Shown here: positions 23,091-30,210 of the stretch, one piece after another
Layout: each line of letters starts with the position of its first letter
Position numbering within the stretch: the stretch's first letter is position 1
The notes under the pieces: generated by a model
Told to the model about the DNA's origin: nothing
The model's database searches: none
Seen by the model: only the letters and a program-made list of their open reading frames with translations
Translations under genes and position numbers: made by a program
Source: JANYCG01 sp031386665
Lineage (GTDB): Bacteria; Pseudomonadota; Gammaproteobacteria; Burkholderiales; Burkholderiaceae_C
Reading direction: 5' to 3'
Length of the DNA stretch: 64,000 bases
Assembly: GCA_031386665.1 (NCBI GenBank)
Contig: JANNCN010000082.1
Location: 3,265-67,264, forward strand

Positions 23091-24509
23091 TCAATAGTCG
23101 CCACCGGACCCGCTGGCCAAGCTTTCAAACTTGGTGATGTTACGCAGGAACGCCAATTTGACCGTGCCTGTTGGGCCATTGCGCTGCTTGGCGATGATGA
23201 CCTCGGCCACACCGGGCTCTTTGCAGGCGTCTTTAGTGTAGTACTCGTCGCGGTAAATGAACATGATGATGTCGGCATCTTGCTCAATCGCACCCGACTC
23301 GCGCAGGTCGCTCATCATGGGGCGTTTGTCGGGGCGGGTTTCCACGCTGCGGTTCAACTGCGACAGCGCAATCACGGGGCATTTCAGCTCCTTGGCCAGC
23401 ATTTTCAGGCCGCGCGAAATCTCGCCAATCTCAGTGGCACGATTTTCATCGTTGCCCGCGCTGCCACTCATCAATTGCAGGTAGTCCACTACGATCAAGC
23501 CCAACTGCCCGCATTGGCGCGCCAGGCGACGCGCATTGGCGCGCAACTCGCTGGACGTCAAACCCGCGCTTTCGTCGATATGCAAGGATATGTTGCGCAG
23601 TTTTTCAATCGACTCTGTCAGGCGCGGCCATTCTTCGTCGGTCAGCTTGCCAGTGCGCAGGTGGCTTTGGTCGATGCGGCCGATGGAGCCGACGATACGC
23701 ACGGCAAGTTGCGCCGCGCCCATCTCCATCGAAAAAACTGCCACGGGCAGGCCTTCGTGCAGCGCCACATGCTCGGCAATGTTGATGGCCAAAGCGGTTT
23801 TTCCCATGGACGGGCGCGCGGCCAGCACGATCAAGTCGCCCGCCTGAAAGCCCGCCGTCATGCGGTCCAGGTCATAAAAACCACTAGGCACGCCGGTCAC
23901 ATCATTCGGGTTGTCGGCCATCTCCTGAACGCGGTCCAGCAGCGCCACGACCAACGAGTCCATGGCTTGAAAGCCCTGCTTCATGCGCGAACCTTGCTCG
24001 CCAATATTGAAGATTTTTTGCTCGGCCTGGTCCACAATGTCGGCCACTGGGCGGCCTTTGGGGTTGAAGGCGTCGGTTGAAATCTCATCGCTGGCGGTGA
24101 CCAGCTTGCGCAAAATCGAGCGTTCGCGCACGATTTCGGCGTAGCGGCGGATGTTGCCGGCGCTGGGCACGTTCTGTGCCAGCGAGTTGAGGTACATCAG
24201 CCCGCCAGTTTCTTCGGCTTTGCCTTGGTTTTGCAGGTGCTCAAACACGGTGATCACGTCAGCAGGTTTGGTCGCATTGATCAGCGAGCCCACGGCGGCG
24301 TAAATCAGTCGGTGTTCGTAGCGGTAAAAGTCGCCGTCGGTCAGCAAATCACCCACCCGGTCCCAGGCGGCGTTGTCCAGCAGCAAACCGCCCAACACAC
24401 TGGATTCAGCCTCAAGTGAATGCGGCGGAATGCGCAGTTGGGCGATTTGACGGTCTGGCGGAAATTCGTCAGGAACGGCAGAGAGAAAGGGGGAGATGAC
24501 GGCAGACAT
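23091..24509 (-). CDS. dnaB: Replicative DNA helicase DnaB
   Basis: This 472-residue hexameric 5'-3' helicase works at the replication fork. The N-terminal primase-interacting domain covers about 25-125 (PPHSLEAESSVLGGLLLDN). A linker is followed by a RecA-like ATPase with Walker A AARPSMGKTA near 231-240, Walker B LIVVDYLQLM and the arginine-finger region SQLNRSVETRPDKRP. The length is normal. It is downstream of rpsF-priB-rpsR-rplI on the same strand but separated from rplI by a strong terminator (24617-24650), so it probably has its own promoter in 24510-24616. Confidence 0.97.
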   Translation of the reverse strand: MSAVISPFLSAVPDEFPPDRQIAQLRIPPHSLEAESSVLGGLLLDNAAWDRVGDLLTDGDFYRYEHRLIYAAVGSLINATKPADVITVFEHLQNQGKAEETGGLMYLNSLAQNVPSAGNIRRYAEIVRERSILRKLVTASDEISTDAFNPKGRPVADIVDQAEQKIFNIGEQGSRMKQGFQAMDSLVVALLDRVQEMADNPNDVTGVPSGFYDLDRMTAGFQAGDLIVLAARPSMGKTALAINIAEHVALHEGLPVAVFSMEMGAAQLAVRIVGSIGRIDQSHLRTGKLTDEEWPRLTESIEKLRNISLHIDESAGLTSSELRANARRLARQCGQLGLIVVDYLQLMSGSAGNDENRATEIGEISRGLKMLAKELKCPVIALSQLNRSVETRPDKRPMMSDLRESGAIEQDADIIMFIYRDEYYTKDACKEPGVAEVIIAKQRNGPTGTVKLAFLRNITKFESLASGSGGDY

Positions 24510-24616
24510 GAAAAATATTTATGGTGAAGCGGCCATGCTACAAGTTACTCGACGGGCTGTCACTTGAAACGCTGTGAATAACCTGTTTGCTTCGTGTGGA
24601 TTGTGACGGCGGCGCA

Positions 24617-24650
24617 AAATAAAAAGGCCGCTGAAAAATCAGCGGCCTTT
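24617..24650 (-). terminator. Intrinsic terminator of the rpsF-priB-rpsR-rplI operon
   Basis: AAAGGCCGCT (24623-24632) and AGCGGCCTTT (24641-24650) form a perfect 10-bp stem with an 8-nt loop. On the minus strand it is followed by TTTTTATTTTG. It ends the ribosomal-protein operon about 145 bp after the rplI stop. The intervening 24651-24794 contains another perfect hairpin (ACTGTACT/AGTACAGT, 24726-24744) and no coding frame, so this 3' region is long and structured. Confidence 0.85.
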
Positions 24651-24794
24651 CGTGAGGCTCCGGTCGGTCGGCGGAACCTCTGAAGAAGCGTAGCGAGCGG
24701 GATGAAGTTGTGCAGGAGGAGCGGAACTGTACTACCAGTACAGTGAGCACCGCAGTGCGCAAATTCGCCCGCGCAGTAGCTTTTTCAGCGGTTC

Positions 24795-25247
24795 CTAAGC
24801 GGTTTCGCCGTAAACCGAGACTGTGATGTCAACCACCACATCAGTGTGCAAAGCCACTGCGACCGTGCTTTCGCTAACGATCTTGATCGCGCCGTTAGGC
24901 ATGCGAATTTGCGCTTTCACGACTTTGTAACCGGCTTTGACCAGCTCTTCAGCGATGTCAGCGTTGGTCACAGAACCGAACAAACGTCCATCAACACCCG
25001 CTTTTTGCGTGAGTTTGATGATTGTGCCGCCCAGTTTGGCACCCAAAGCCTGCATTTCAACGAGCTTGGCGGCAGCCGCTTTTTCAAGCTCAGCACGTTT
25101 GACTTCAAACTCTTGCTTGGCCGCAGCAGTGGCGCGACGAGCGCGGCCAGATGGGATCAGGAAGTTGCGGGCATAGCCGTCTTTGACCTTGACGATTTCG
25201 CCGAGGTTACCAAGGTTCACAACCTTGTCGAGCAGAATAATTTGCAT
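24795..25247 (-). CDS. rplI: 50S ribosomal protein L9
   Basis: 150 residues beginning MQIILLDKVVNLGNLGEIVKVKDGYARNFLIP, the L9 signature in the rRNA-binding N-terminal domain. A long connecting helix (about 40-80) and a C-terminal domain (GKLGGTIIKLTQKAG-like, with VDGRLFGSVTNADIAEEL) follow. L9 binds domain V of 23S rRNA near the L1 stalk and supports frame maintenance. It is the last gene of the operon, 12 bp after rpsR. Confidence 0.99.
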   Translation of the reverse strand: MQIILLDKVVNLGNLGEIVKVKDGYARNFLIPSGRARRATAAAKQEFEVKRAELEKAAAAKLVEMQALGAKLGGTIIKLTQKAGVDGRLFGSVTNADIAEELVKAGYKVVKAQIRMPNGAIKIVSESTVAVALHTDVVVDITVSVYGETA

Positions 25248-25259
25248 GGTGAGAGTTCC

Positions 25260-25541
25260 TTAGATGCGGTGCTGGTCGCTGTAAGGCAGCATCGCGAGGA
25301 AACGCGCGCGCTTGATAGCGGTGTTGAGCTGACGCTGAAAAATGGCACGAGTACCCGTTAAACGCGCGGGAATGATTTTGCCGTTTTCGGCGATGAAATC
25401 ACGCAAGGTGTCGATGTCTTTGTAGTCAATCTCTTCGACGCCAGTCACCGTGAAGCGGCAAAACCGCTTGCGCTTGAACAGCAGGTTTTGGGCGGGGCGC
25501 TTGGGGCGCTTGTCTTTGTTAAATTTCTTGAATGCGGGCAT
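25260..25541 (-). CDS. rpsR: 30S ribosomal protein S18
   Basis: 93 residues, with the S18 core FCRFTVTGVEEIDYKDIDTL, IIPARLTGTRAIFQRQLNTA and IKRARFLAMLPYSDQH. S18 forms a heterodimer with S6 on the 30S platform, and both are encoded here. The basic N-terminus (MPAFKKFNKDKRPKRPAQN) is slightly longer than in E. coli (75 residues), as is common in Burkholderiales. The gene lies 25 bp after priB. Confidence 0.99.
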   Translation of the reverse strand: MPAFKKFNKDKRPKRPAQNLLFKRKRFCRFTVTGVEEIDYKDIDTLRDFIAENGKIIPARLTGTRAIFQRQLNTAIKRARFLAMLPYSDQHRI

Positions 25542-25566
25542 GAAAGCCTCCTAAAAATCAATTTTG

Positions 25567-25905
25567 CTAAATGTTGTTCAGATCCGTACTGGTCAGCTCA
25601 GAAACTTCTTTTTGATCAAGTTCCTGAATGTGCAATACAGCGCCTTTGCCGCTGCGACCGGAAGCCAGAAAACCTTCAAAGCGCCAGAGACTCCCAATGG
25701 CCTGTTTCACAAGCCGCTCTGCCATGGCGCCGAAAGCCACTGATTTCATCACCACTTTGACCTGTCTTGTCTGCCCTGCTTCGAGAATTTCTGACTCATG
25801 TTCCAGTGTCAGGTTCAGGGCGGGCAGTCCGGCTGGGGTGTAGCGCAAGGCCTCCACCAGAGCGATACGGGCAGTCAGAACGACGCGGTTGTCAGCAGTG
25901 CTCAC
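25567..25905 (-). CDS. priB: Primosomal replication protein PriB
   Basis: 112 residues, an OB-fold single-strand DNA-binding protein similar to SSB (VVLTARIALVEALRYTPAGLPALNLTLEHES at the N-terminus, VKVVMKSVAFGAMAERL in the middle). It acts with PriA and DnaT in restarting stalled forks. Its position between rpsF and rpsR is the classical one in gamma- and beta-proteobacteria. The 30-bp gap to rpsF contains a ribosome site. Confidence 0.96.
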   Translation of the reverse strand: MSTADNRVVLTARIALVEALRYTPAGLPALNLTLEHESEILEAGQTRQVKVVMKSVAFGAMAERLVKQAIGSLWRFEGFLASGRSGKGAVLHIQELDQKEVSELTSTDLNNI

Positions 25906-25935
25906 TCCTTGGTCGAAAAAGCTATTGCCAACTGC

Positions 25936-26358
25936 CTATTGCCTGTCGCCGCGATCAGCACCACGGTCGCCGCCGCGGTCACCACCACGATCGCCACCAG
26001 CGTATTCCGCTTGGTTGGACTTGCGAGCATCTTCACGCTCAACCTGTTTCATCATGGAAGATGGGCCAGTGTCGGCTTTTTTCTTCAACACGGTCAGGTG
26101 ACGCAAAACAGCATCGTTGAACTTGAAGGCATGCTCGAGTTCGGCCATCACAGGGTGATCGGCTTCGATGTTGACGCACAGGTAATGGGCTTTGGACAGC
26201 TTGTTGATCTGATAGATCAACTGGCGACGGCCCCAGTCCTCAACACGGTGCACCTTGCCACCGCCAGCGGTGATCATGCCCTTGTAGCGCTCCAGCATGG
26301 CTGGAACTTGTTCGCTCTGATCCGGATGGATCATGAGAATGATTTCATAATGACGCAT
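25936..26358 (-). CDS. rpsF: 30S ribosomal protein S6
   Basis: 140 residues, with the S6 fold at 1-100 (MRHYEIILMIHPDQSEQVPA, VHRVEDWGRRQLIYQINKLS, HYLCVNIEADHPVMAELEH). The C-terminal tail (about 118-140) consists of repeated Gly-Gly-Asp-Arg units encoded by a tandem run of roughly 12-bp units at about 25945-26000. S6 tails are disordered and vary among species; in E. coli they receive glutamates from RimK. It is first in the rpsF-priB-rpsR-rplI operon. Confidence 0.98.
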   Translation of the reverse strand: MRHYEIILMIHPDQSEQVPAMLERYKGMITAGGGKVHRVEDWGRRQLIYQINKLSKAHYLCVNIEADHPVMAELEHAFKFNDAVLRHLTVLKKKADTGPSSMMKQVEREDARKSNQAEYAGGDRGGDRGGDRGADRGDRQ

Positions 26359-26377
26359 TAAAACTCCTTGTGGATTG

Positions 26378-26479
26378 CCAGGTCAGGTGGAGCTTCTATT
26401 CGAAGGCAACTGCCTGGCGTGGATGAAAGCCACCCTCAGCGTCAGATGAGGTGCGGCAAGGGGAAAGCCCGTGATTATA
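26378..26479 (-). promoter_or_regulatory. Promoter -10 element and structured leader of the rpsF operon
   Basis: A perfect TATAAT on the minus strand lies at 26474-26479, placing transcription start near 26467 and giving a leader of about 108 nt. A weak -35 region precedes it. In the leader, GCCAGG (plus strand 26378-26383) pairs with CCTGGC (26413-26418), with inner CTTC/GAAG pairing, forming an extended hairpin with an asymmetric internal loop just before the ribosome site. Many bacteria control this operon by S6:S18 binding to such a leader; I could not confirm the conserved loop bases. Confidence 0.45.
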
Positions 26480-26536
26480 TGCTAAAGGCTGGCGGAACTT
26501 ACTGATCCTGGCGCAACAGAGGCGCTTCCATGCCTT

Positions 26537-27904
26537 TTAAACCCGGTACTGCGCCACCGCGTGAGTGGCGGGCAAGCGGTCGTGGCCGAACAGTTTGCCG
26601 CGCAATGAGCGGCTGCTGGGGCCGGTGGCATAGCTGGTCTTGAAGGCGCCGCGTTCTTGCAGTTGTGGCACAACCAAGGCGATGAAGTCGTCAAAGCACT
26701 CGGGTACGACGGTGCGGGACAGGTTAAAGCCGTCCACATCAGCATCTTGGGCCCAAGCGATCATTTGGCTGGCAATGGCGTCTGCGCTGCCCACCCATGG
26801 TGCCTGGCGGCTGCCCATGACCATTTGCTCCAATAGCTTGCGCCGCGTCCACTGCGGACCAGCGGTTTGAGTCATGGCGGTGACGTTGGACACAATGGCC
26901 TGGGTTTTGCCAGTGTCAATGGGTTCGTCAATGTCGTACTTGTTGAAGTCAATTCCCATGGACGCTGCGGCATGCACCAAAGCGGCTTCTGAACTGGCGT
27001 AGCGCTGGTATTCGGCAAACTTCTCTTGCGCATCTTTGTCGGTTCGACCGGTGACGATGGTGGCACCTAAAAACATCTTGATGTCTGTGGGTGCGCGCCC
27101 ATGGGCCACAGCTTGGTTGCGGATGCTGTCGACGATTTTCCTGACACCTGGCAGGCTTTGACCGTTCAGAAAAACGCATTCCGCATGCGTGGCTGCAAAG
27201 CGCGATCCACGTGGCGACGAACCCGCCTGGTACAGCACGGGTGTGCGCTGAAGGGACGGTTCGCTCAAATGCATGGCATCCACTTTGTACTGCGGGCCTT
27301 GGTGGTGAACCATGCGCACCTGGGCAGGGTCGGCGTACACGCCACTCGCCTTGTCGCGCAGCACCGCGCCATCGCTCCAACTGCCCTCCCACAGTTTGTA
27401 GACCAAAGCCATGTACTCGTCGGCTAAATCGTAGCGGTCATCATGGGCGGTTTGGCCAGTCAGACCCACAGCCCGTGCGGCACTGTCCAGATAGCCGGTG
27501 ACGATGTTCCAGCCAATGCGCCCCTGCGTGAGGTGATCCAAAGTGGACATGCGCCGGGCGAATTGGTAGGGCGGCTCGTAGGTCAAATTGGCAGTCACGC
27601 CAAAACCCAAATGTTGCGTGGCGGCCGCCATCGCTGGAATCAGCAGCATGGGGTCGTTGACTGGCACTTGCACCGCCCCGCGCACAGCGGCATCTGGGCT
27701 GGCACCCAACACGTCGTACACGCCCAGCACGTCAGCAAAAAAAATACCGTCAAACAGACCTGCTTCAAGGCGGCGGGCGTAGTCTGTCCAGTAATGAATG
27801 TCCACATACCGGGCAGACTGGTCGCGTGGGTGCGTCCACAAACCCTGCTGAATATGGCCCACGCAGTTCATGTCGAAGGCGTTAAGGTGGATCTGCTTGG
27901 TCAT
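26537..27904 (-). CDS. LLM-class flavin monooxygenase (NtaA/SnaA/DszA type)
   Basis: 455 residues, starting MTKQIHLNAFDMNCVGHIQQ. This is the bacterial luciferase-like fold of FMNH2-dependent monooxygenases acting on nitrilotriacetate, sulfonates or dibenzothiophene sulfone. Typical blocks are WTDYARRLEAGLFDGIFFADV, QFARRMSTLDHLTQGRIGWNIVTG, YQAGSSPRGSRFAATHAECVF and DGFNLSRTVVPECFDDFI. It needs a separate flavin reductase, not seen nearby. The frame is open far upstream, but ATG 27904 matches relatives. A putative minus-strand operon runs from a tctC/Bug gene (29970) through a dehydrogenase to this gene, suggesting catabolism of a small organic compound; the substrate is unknown. Confidence 0.9.
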   Translation of the reverse strand: MTKQIHLNAFDMNCVGHIQQGLWTHPRDQSARYVDIHYWTDYARRLEAGLFDGIFFADVLGVYDVLGASPDAAVRGAVQVPVNDPMLLIPAMAAATQHLGFGVTANLTYEPPYQFARRMSTLDHLTQGRIGWNIVTGYLDSAARAVGLTGQTAHDDRYDLADEYMALVYKLWEGSWSDGAVLRDKASGVYADPAQVRMVHHQGPQYKVDAMHLSEPSLQRTPVLYQAGSSPRGSRFAATHAECVFLNGQSLPGVRKIVDSIRNQAVAHGRAPTDIKMFLGATIVTGRTDKDAQEKFAEYQRYASSEAALVHAAASMGIDFNKYDIDEPIDTGKTQAIVSNVTAMTQTAGPQWTRRKLLEQMVMGSRQAPWVGSADAIASQMIAWAQDADVDGFNLSRTVVPECFDDFIALVVPQLQERGAFKTSYATGPSSRSLRGKLFGHDRLPATHAVAQYRV

Positions 27905-27980
27905 ATGCGCGATTGCCAGGTGGAGGAAGGATTTAGGGAAGGACTTGGGGTAAGACTCAGGGAATAATCTGGCCAATGAC

Positions 27981-28934
27981 TCAGATTTTTGACGGCATCG
28001 CCGCCAGTAGACAGTCTGCGTAGGCTTGCCAACTGGTATCTTTGGCGATTTTCGGATTCGGCGCTTTCTGGTGTTCCTCTGCGTCTTTTGCATTTTTGGC
28101 AAGGGGCGCAAACACACCAGCAGGAGCCTGGTCTGCCACCCATTGGTGCTTGTTGGCGATGGCCAATGCCATGAAAGGCTCAAAACCGGCCTCCGTCACG
28201 GTGTTGGCGGCTTCACACATTTCTTCGGCACGGCGTTTGCCATGCTGTACCACCCGGCTGAAAAAATAGGCTCCCTGGGCTTGCCAGTCAATGCTGGGGA
28301 AGGTCTCCGCCAGCGTGGGCAACACGTGGTCTTCCACTCCATAGGCACGAGCTGTCGCGTAGCTTTCAATCACCAAGGCCTCGAGCCCTTTGATCATCAC
28401 GCTGCGACACATTTTGATGGCACTGGCGACACCCAATTTGTCGCTGACGCACTTGGCGTCCATGCCCCACATATTGAGAACCGTGGCGAGTTCAGCGGCA
28501 ACAACACCGCCCAGCAACATGGGCACCCGAATGCCGTAAGGTGGCACCGAGGTCATAATGCCCGCCTCCACATACCGCCCGCCCGCCGCGTCTATCAATT
28601 GGGCGGCACGTTGCTTGGTACCAGGGGACGCCGAATTCAAATCCAGAAAGACCGTGCCAGGCTTGATGTGGGCGGCAGTCTCTGTCGCCACTGCCAGCGT
28701 GTTGGACGCCGTGACGGCTGAAATAATCAAGTCCGCTCCATGGCACAGTTCGGACATGGACAAACAAATTTCAAGATCTGCCACAGCCGCATGGGCAATG
28801 GCATCGCCCCGCAACGCAGCTGATTCAAATTGAGTGTCCCACACGCTGGTTTGCGCAACCTGGGACTTAAGTCCACTGGCAAAGGTTTTGCCAACCTCGC
28901 CATAACCAATCATGCCGATGTGTTGAAATTTCAA
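27981..28934 (-). CDS. NAD(P)-dependent dehydrogenase, 6PGDH-like with DUF1932
   Basis: 317 residues. The Rossmann motif is MIGYGEVGKTFASGL at 8-22; the 6-phosphogluconate/beta-hydroxyacid dehydrogenase landmarks follow (VFLDLNSASPGTKQRAA near 105-121, GGRYVEAGIMTSVPPYG). The C-terminal part (KLGVASAIKMCRSVMIKGLEAL and onwards) is the DUF1932 helical domain with the active-site lysine in AIKMCRS. Beta-hydroxyacid dehydrogenases oxidise 3-hydroxyacids; some members act on phosphonates or sugar acids. It sits between the flavin monooxygenase and the Bug gene on one strand. The last residues are lysine- and alanine-rich and probably variable. Confidence 0.88.
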   Translation of the reverse strand: MKFQHIGMIGYGEVGKTFASGLKSQVAQTSVWDTQFESAALRGDAIAHAAVADLEICLSMSELCHGADLIISAVTASNTLAVATETAAHIKPGTVFLDLNSASPGTKQRAAQLIDAAGGRYVEAGIMTSVPPYGIRVPMLLGGVVAAELATVLNMWGMDAKCVSDKLGVASAIKMCRSVMIKGLEALVIESYATARAYGVEDHVLPTLAETFPSIDWQAQGAYFFSRVVQHGKRRAEEMCEAANTVTEAGFEPFMALAIANKHQWVADQAPAGVFAPLAKNAKDAEEHQKAPNPKIAKDTSWQAYADCLLAAMPSKI

Positions 28935-29004
28935 GAAATTCTCCCGAACGGTGTTGGCAGCCTGCGGCAGGGCCGAACTGTTGAAACGGTTGTAACCAGG
29001 GAAG

Positions 29005-29970
29005 TTATTGAGTAGGAACCTTGGCGCGAACGATCACATCACCCCAACGCTTGATCTCGCTGCCCAAGAGCACGGCCGCCTGTTCGGGCGAGCTGGGGTT
29101 GGCCTCAACGTTCAAATCATGCAATTTTTTCTTGATGTCGGGGTTGTTCAGCACAGCCGCCACTTCTTTGTTCAAGCGGGCAATCACGTCTTTGGGGGTT
29201 TTGGCAGGTGCAGCGAGCGCATTCCAGCTAGAAGCCACAAAGCCTGGCAAACCGCTTTCTTTGGCGGTCGGAACGTCGGGCAACACCGCGGCACGTTTGT
29301 CTCCCGTGACGGCCAGGGCACGCAATGCTTTGGCATTGATTTGAGGCAGCACGGGTCCCAAAATTTCAAGCGCCGCATCGATTTGCCCCCCGCGCAAAGC
29401 CGTGATGACGGCAGGTGTGCCGTTGAACGGGACGATCTGCATGTCAGCCCCGGATGTCGTTTTGAACAATTCAGCTGCCAAATTTTGCGTGCTGCCAATG
29501 TTGATGCTGCCCAGATTGAGTTTGCCTGGGTTGGCCCGGGCGTAGGCCAATAGCTCGCCCAAAGTCTTGAATTTTGAATCAGCCGGGGTGATGATGGCGA
29601 TGTCGAAGGTGCCCAAAATAGAGATTGGCGCGAAATCGCGTACCGTGTCGAAGGGCAACGACTTGAACAGGCCCGCACTGACCGCGGTGCCATTGGACAT
29701 CAACAACAGGGTGTGACCGTCAGGCTCTGCCTTGGCCACCGTGTCGCCCGCCACCACACCGCCTGCCCCAGGCTTGTTGTCAATCACCACAGCCTGCCCA
29801 AGCGACTCGGCCAGCTTTGCAGCCACCGTTCGGGCGGTTAAATCTGCCACGCCACCCGCACCAAACGGCACCACAATTTTGAGAGGTTTGCTTGGAAACA
29901 CTTGGGCCAGGGCAGGTTGCAAGGCAAGCACTGACCAAGCCAGAGCAGTCAACATTTTTTGGATTGTCAT
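29005..29970 (-). CDS. Bug/TctC family periplasmic binding protein
   Basis: About 321 residues. The signal peptide is MTIQKMLTALAWSVLALQPA with cleavage near ALAQ. Family blocks are FPSKPLKIVVPFGAGGVADLTAR, VIDNKPGAGGVVAGDTVAKA, YDVSPF-like FDTVRDFAPISIL and a PFNGTPAVITALRGGQIDAALE ligand loop. I chose ATG 29970 over the ATG at 29991 because the signal peptide then has a normal short basic start. It leads the minus-strand group with the dehydrogenase and the flavin monooxygenase. No TctAB partner genes are near, so the partner is elsewhere or the protein serves sensing. Confidence 0.88.
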   Translation of the reverse strand: MTIQKMLTALAWSVLALQPALAQVFPSKPLKIVVPFGAGGVADLTARTVAAKLAESLGQAVVIDNKPGAGGVVAGDTVAKAEPDGHTLLLMSNGTAVSAGLFKSLPFDTVRDFAPISILGTFDIAIITPADSKFKTLGELLAYARANPGKLNLGSINIGSTQNLAAELFKTTSGADMQIVPFNGTPAVITALRGGQIDAALEILGPVLPQINAKALRALAVTGDKRAAVLPDVPTAKESGLPGFVASSWNALAAPAKTPKDVIARLNKEVAAVLNNPDIKKKLHDLNVEANPSSPEQAAVLLGSEIKRWGDVIVRAKVPTQ

Positions 29971-30171
29971 AGGATATCTTTGAGAGGTCATTTCATTTTA
30001 GAGGTTGAAGCCCCAGCCCCCTAAGTCGGCGACCGCCGCACCCGCACAGGCATCCGATTCGTAAGCAAGGGTAACAGCGCTTTGGTTCATATGACCCAGG
30101 GCTTCGAAAACGCGCACAAAACCCAGCTAAACGGTTGACGGGCTTACGCGCCAACGTCAGCATTCGCTCTA

Positions 30172-30188
30172 CGTCACCTGATGTGACG
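30172..30188. promoter_or_regulatory. Inverted repeat before the patatin gene
   Basis: CGTCAC (30172-30177) and GTGACG (30183-30188) with a 5-bp centre form a perfect inverted repeat nine bases before the strong ribosome site AGGAAGG. It could be a repressor operator or an mRNA hairpin affecting translation start. No promoter hexamers stand out in 29992-30171. Confidence 0.3.
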
Positions 30189-30210
30189 GCCAGCCCAGGA
30201 AGGTGAAATC

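Noticed and set aside
30001..30210. Possible tRNA or small RNA gene before the patatin gene
   Set aside because: No T-loop (GTTCGA-like) or acceptor pairing could be found; only the CGTCAC/GTGACG inverted repeat stands out.
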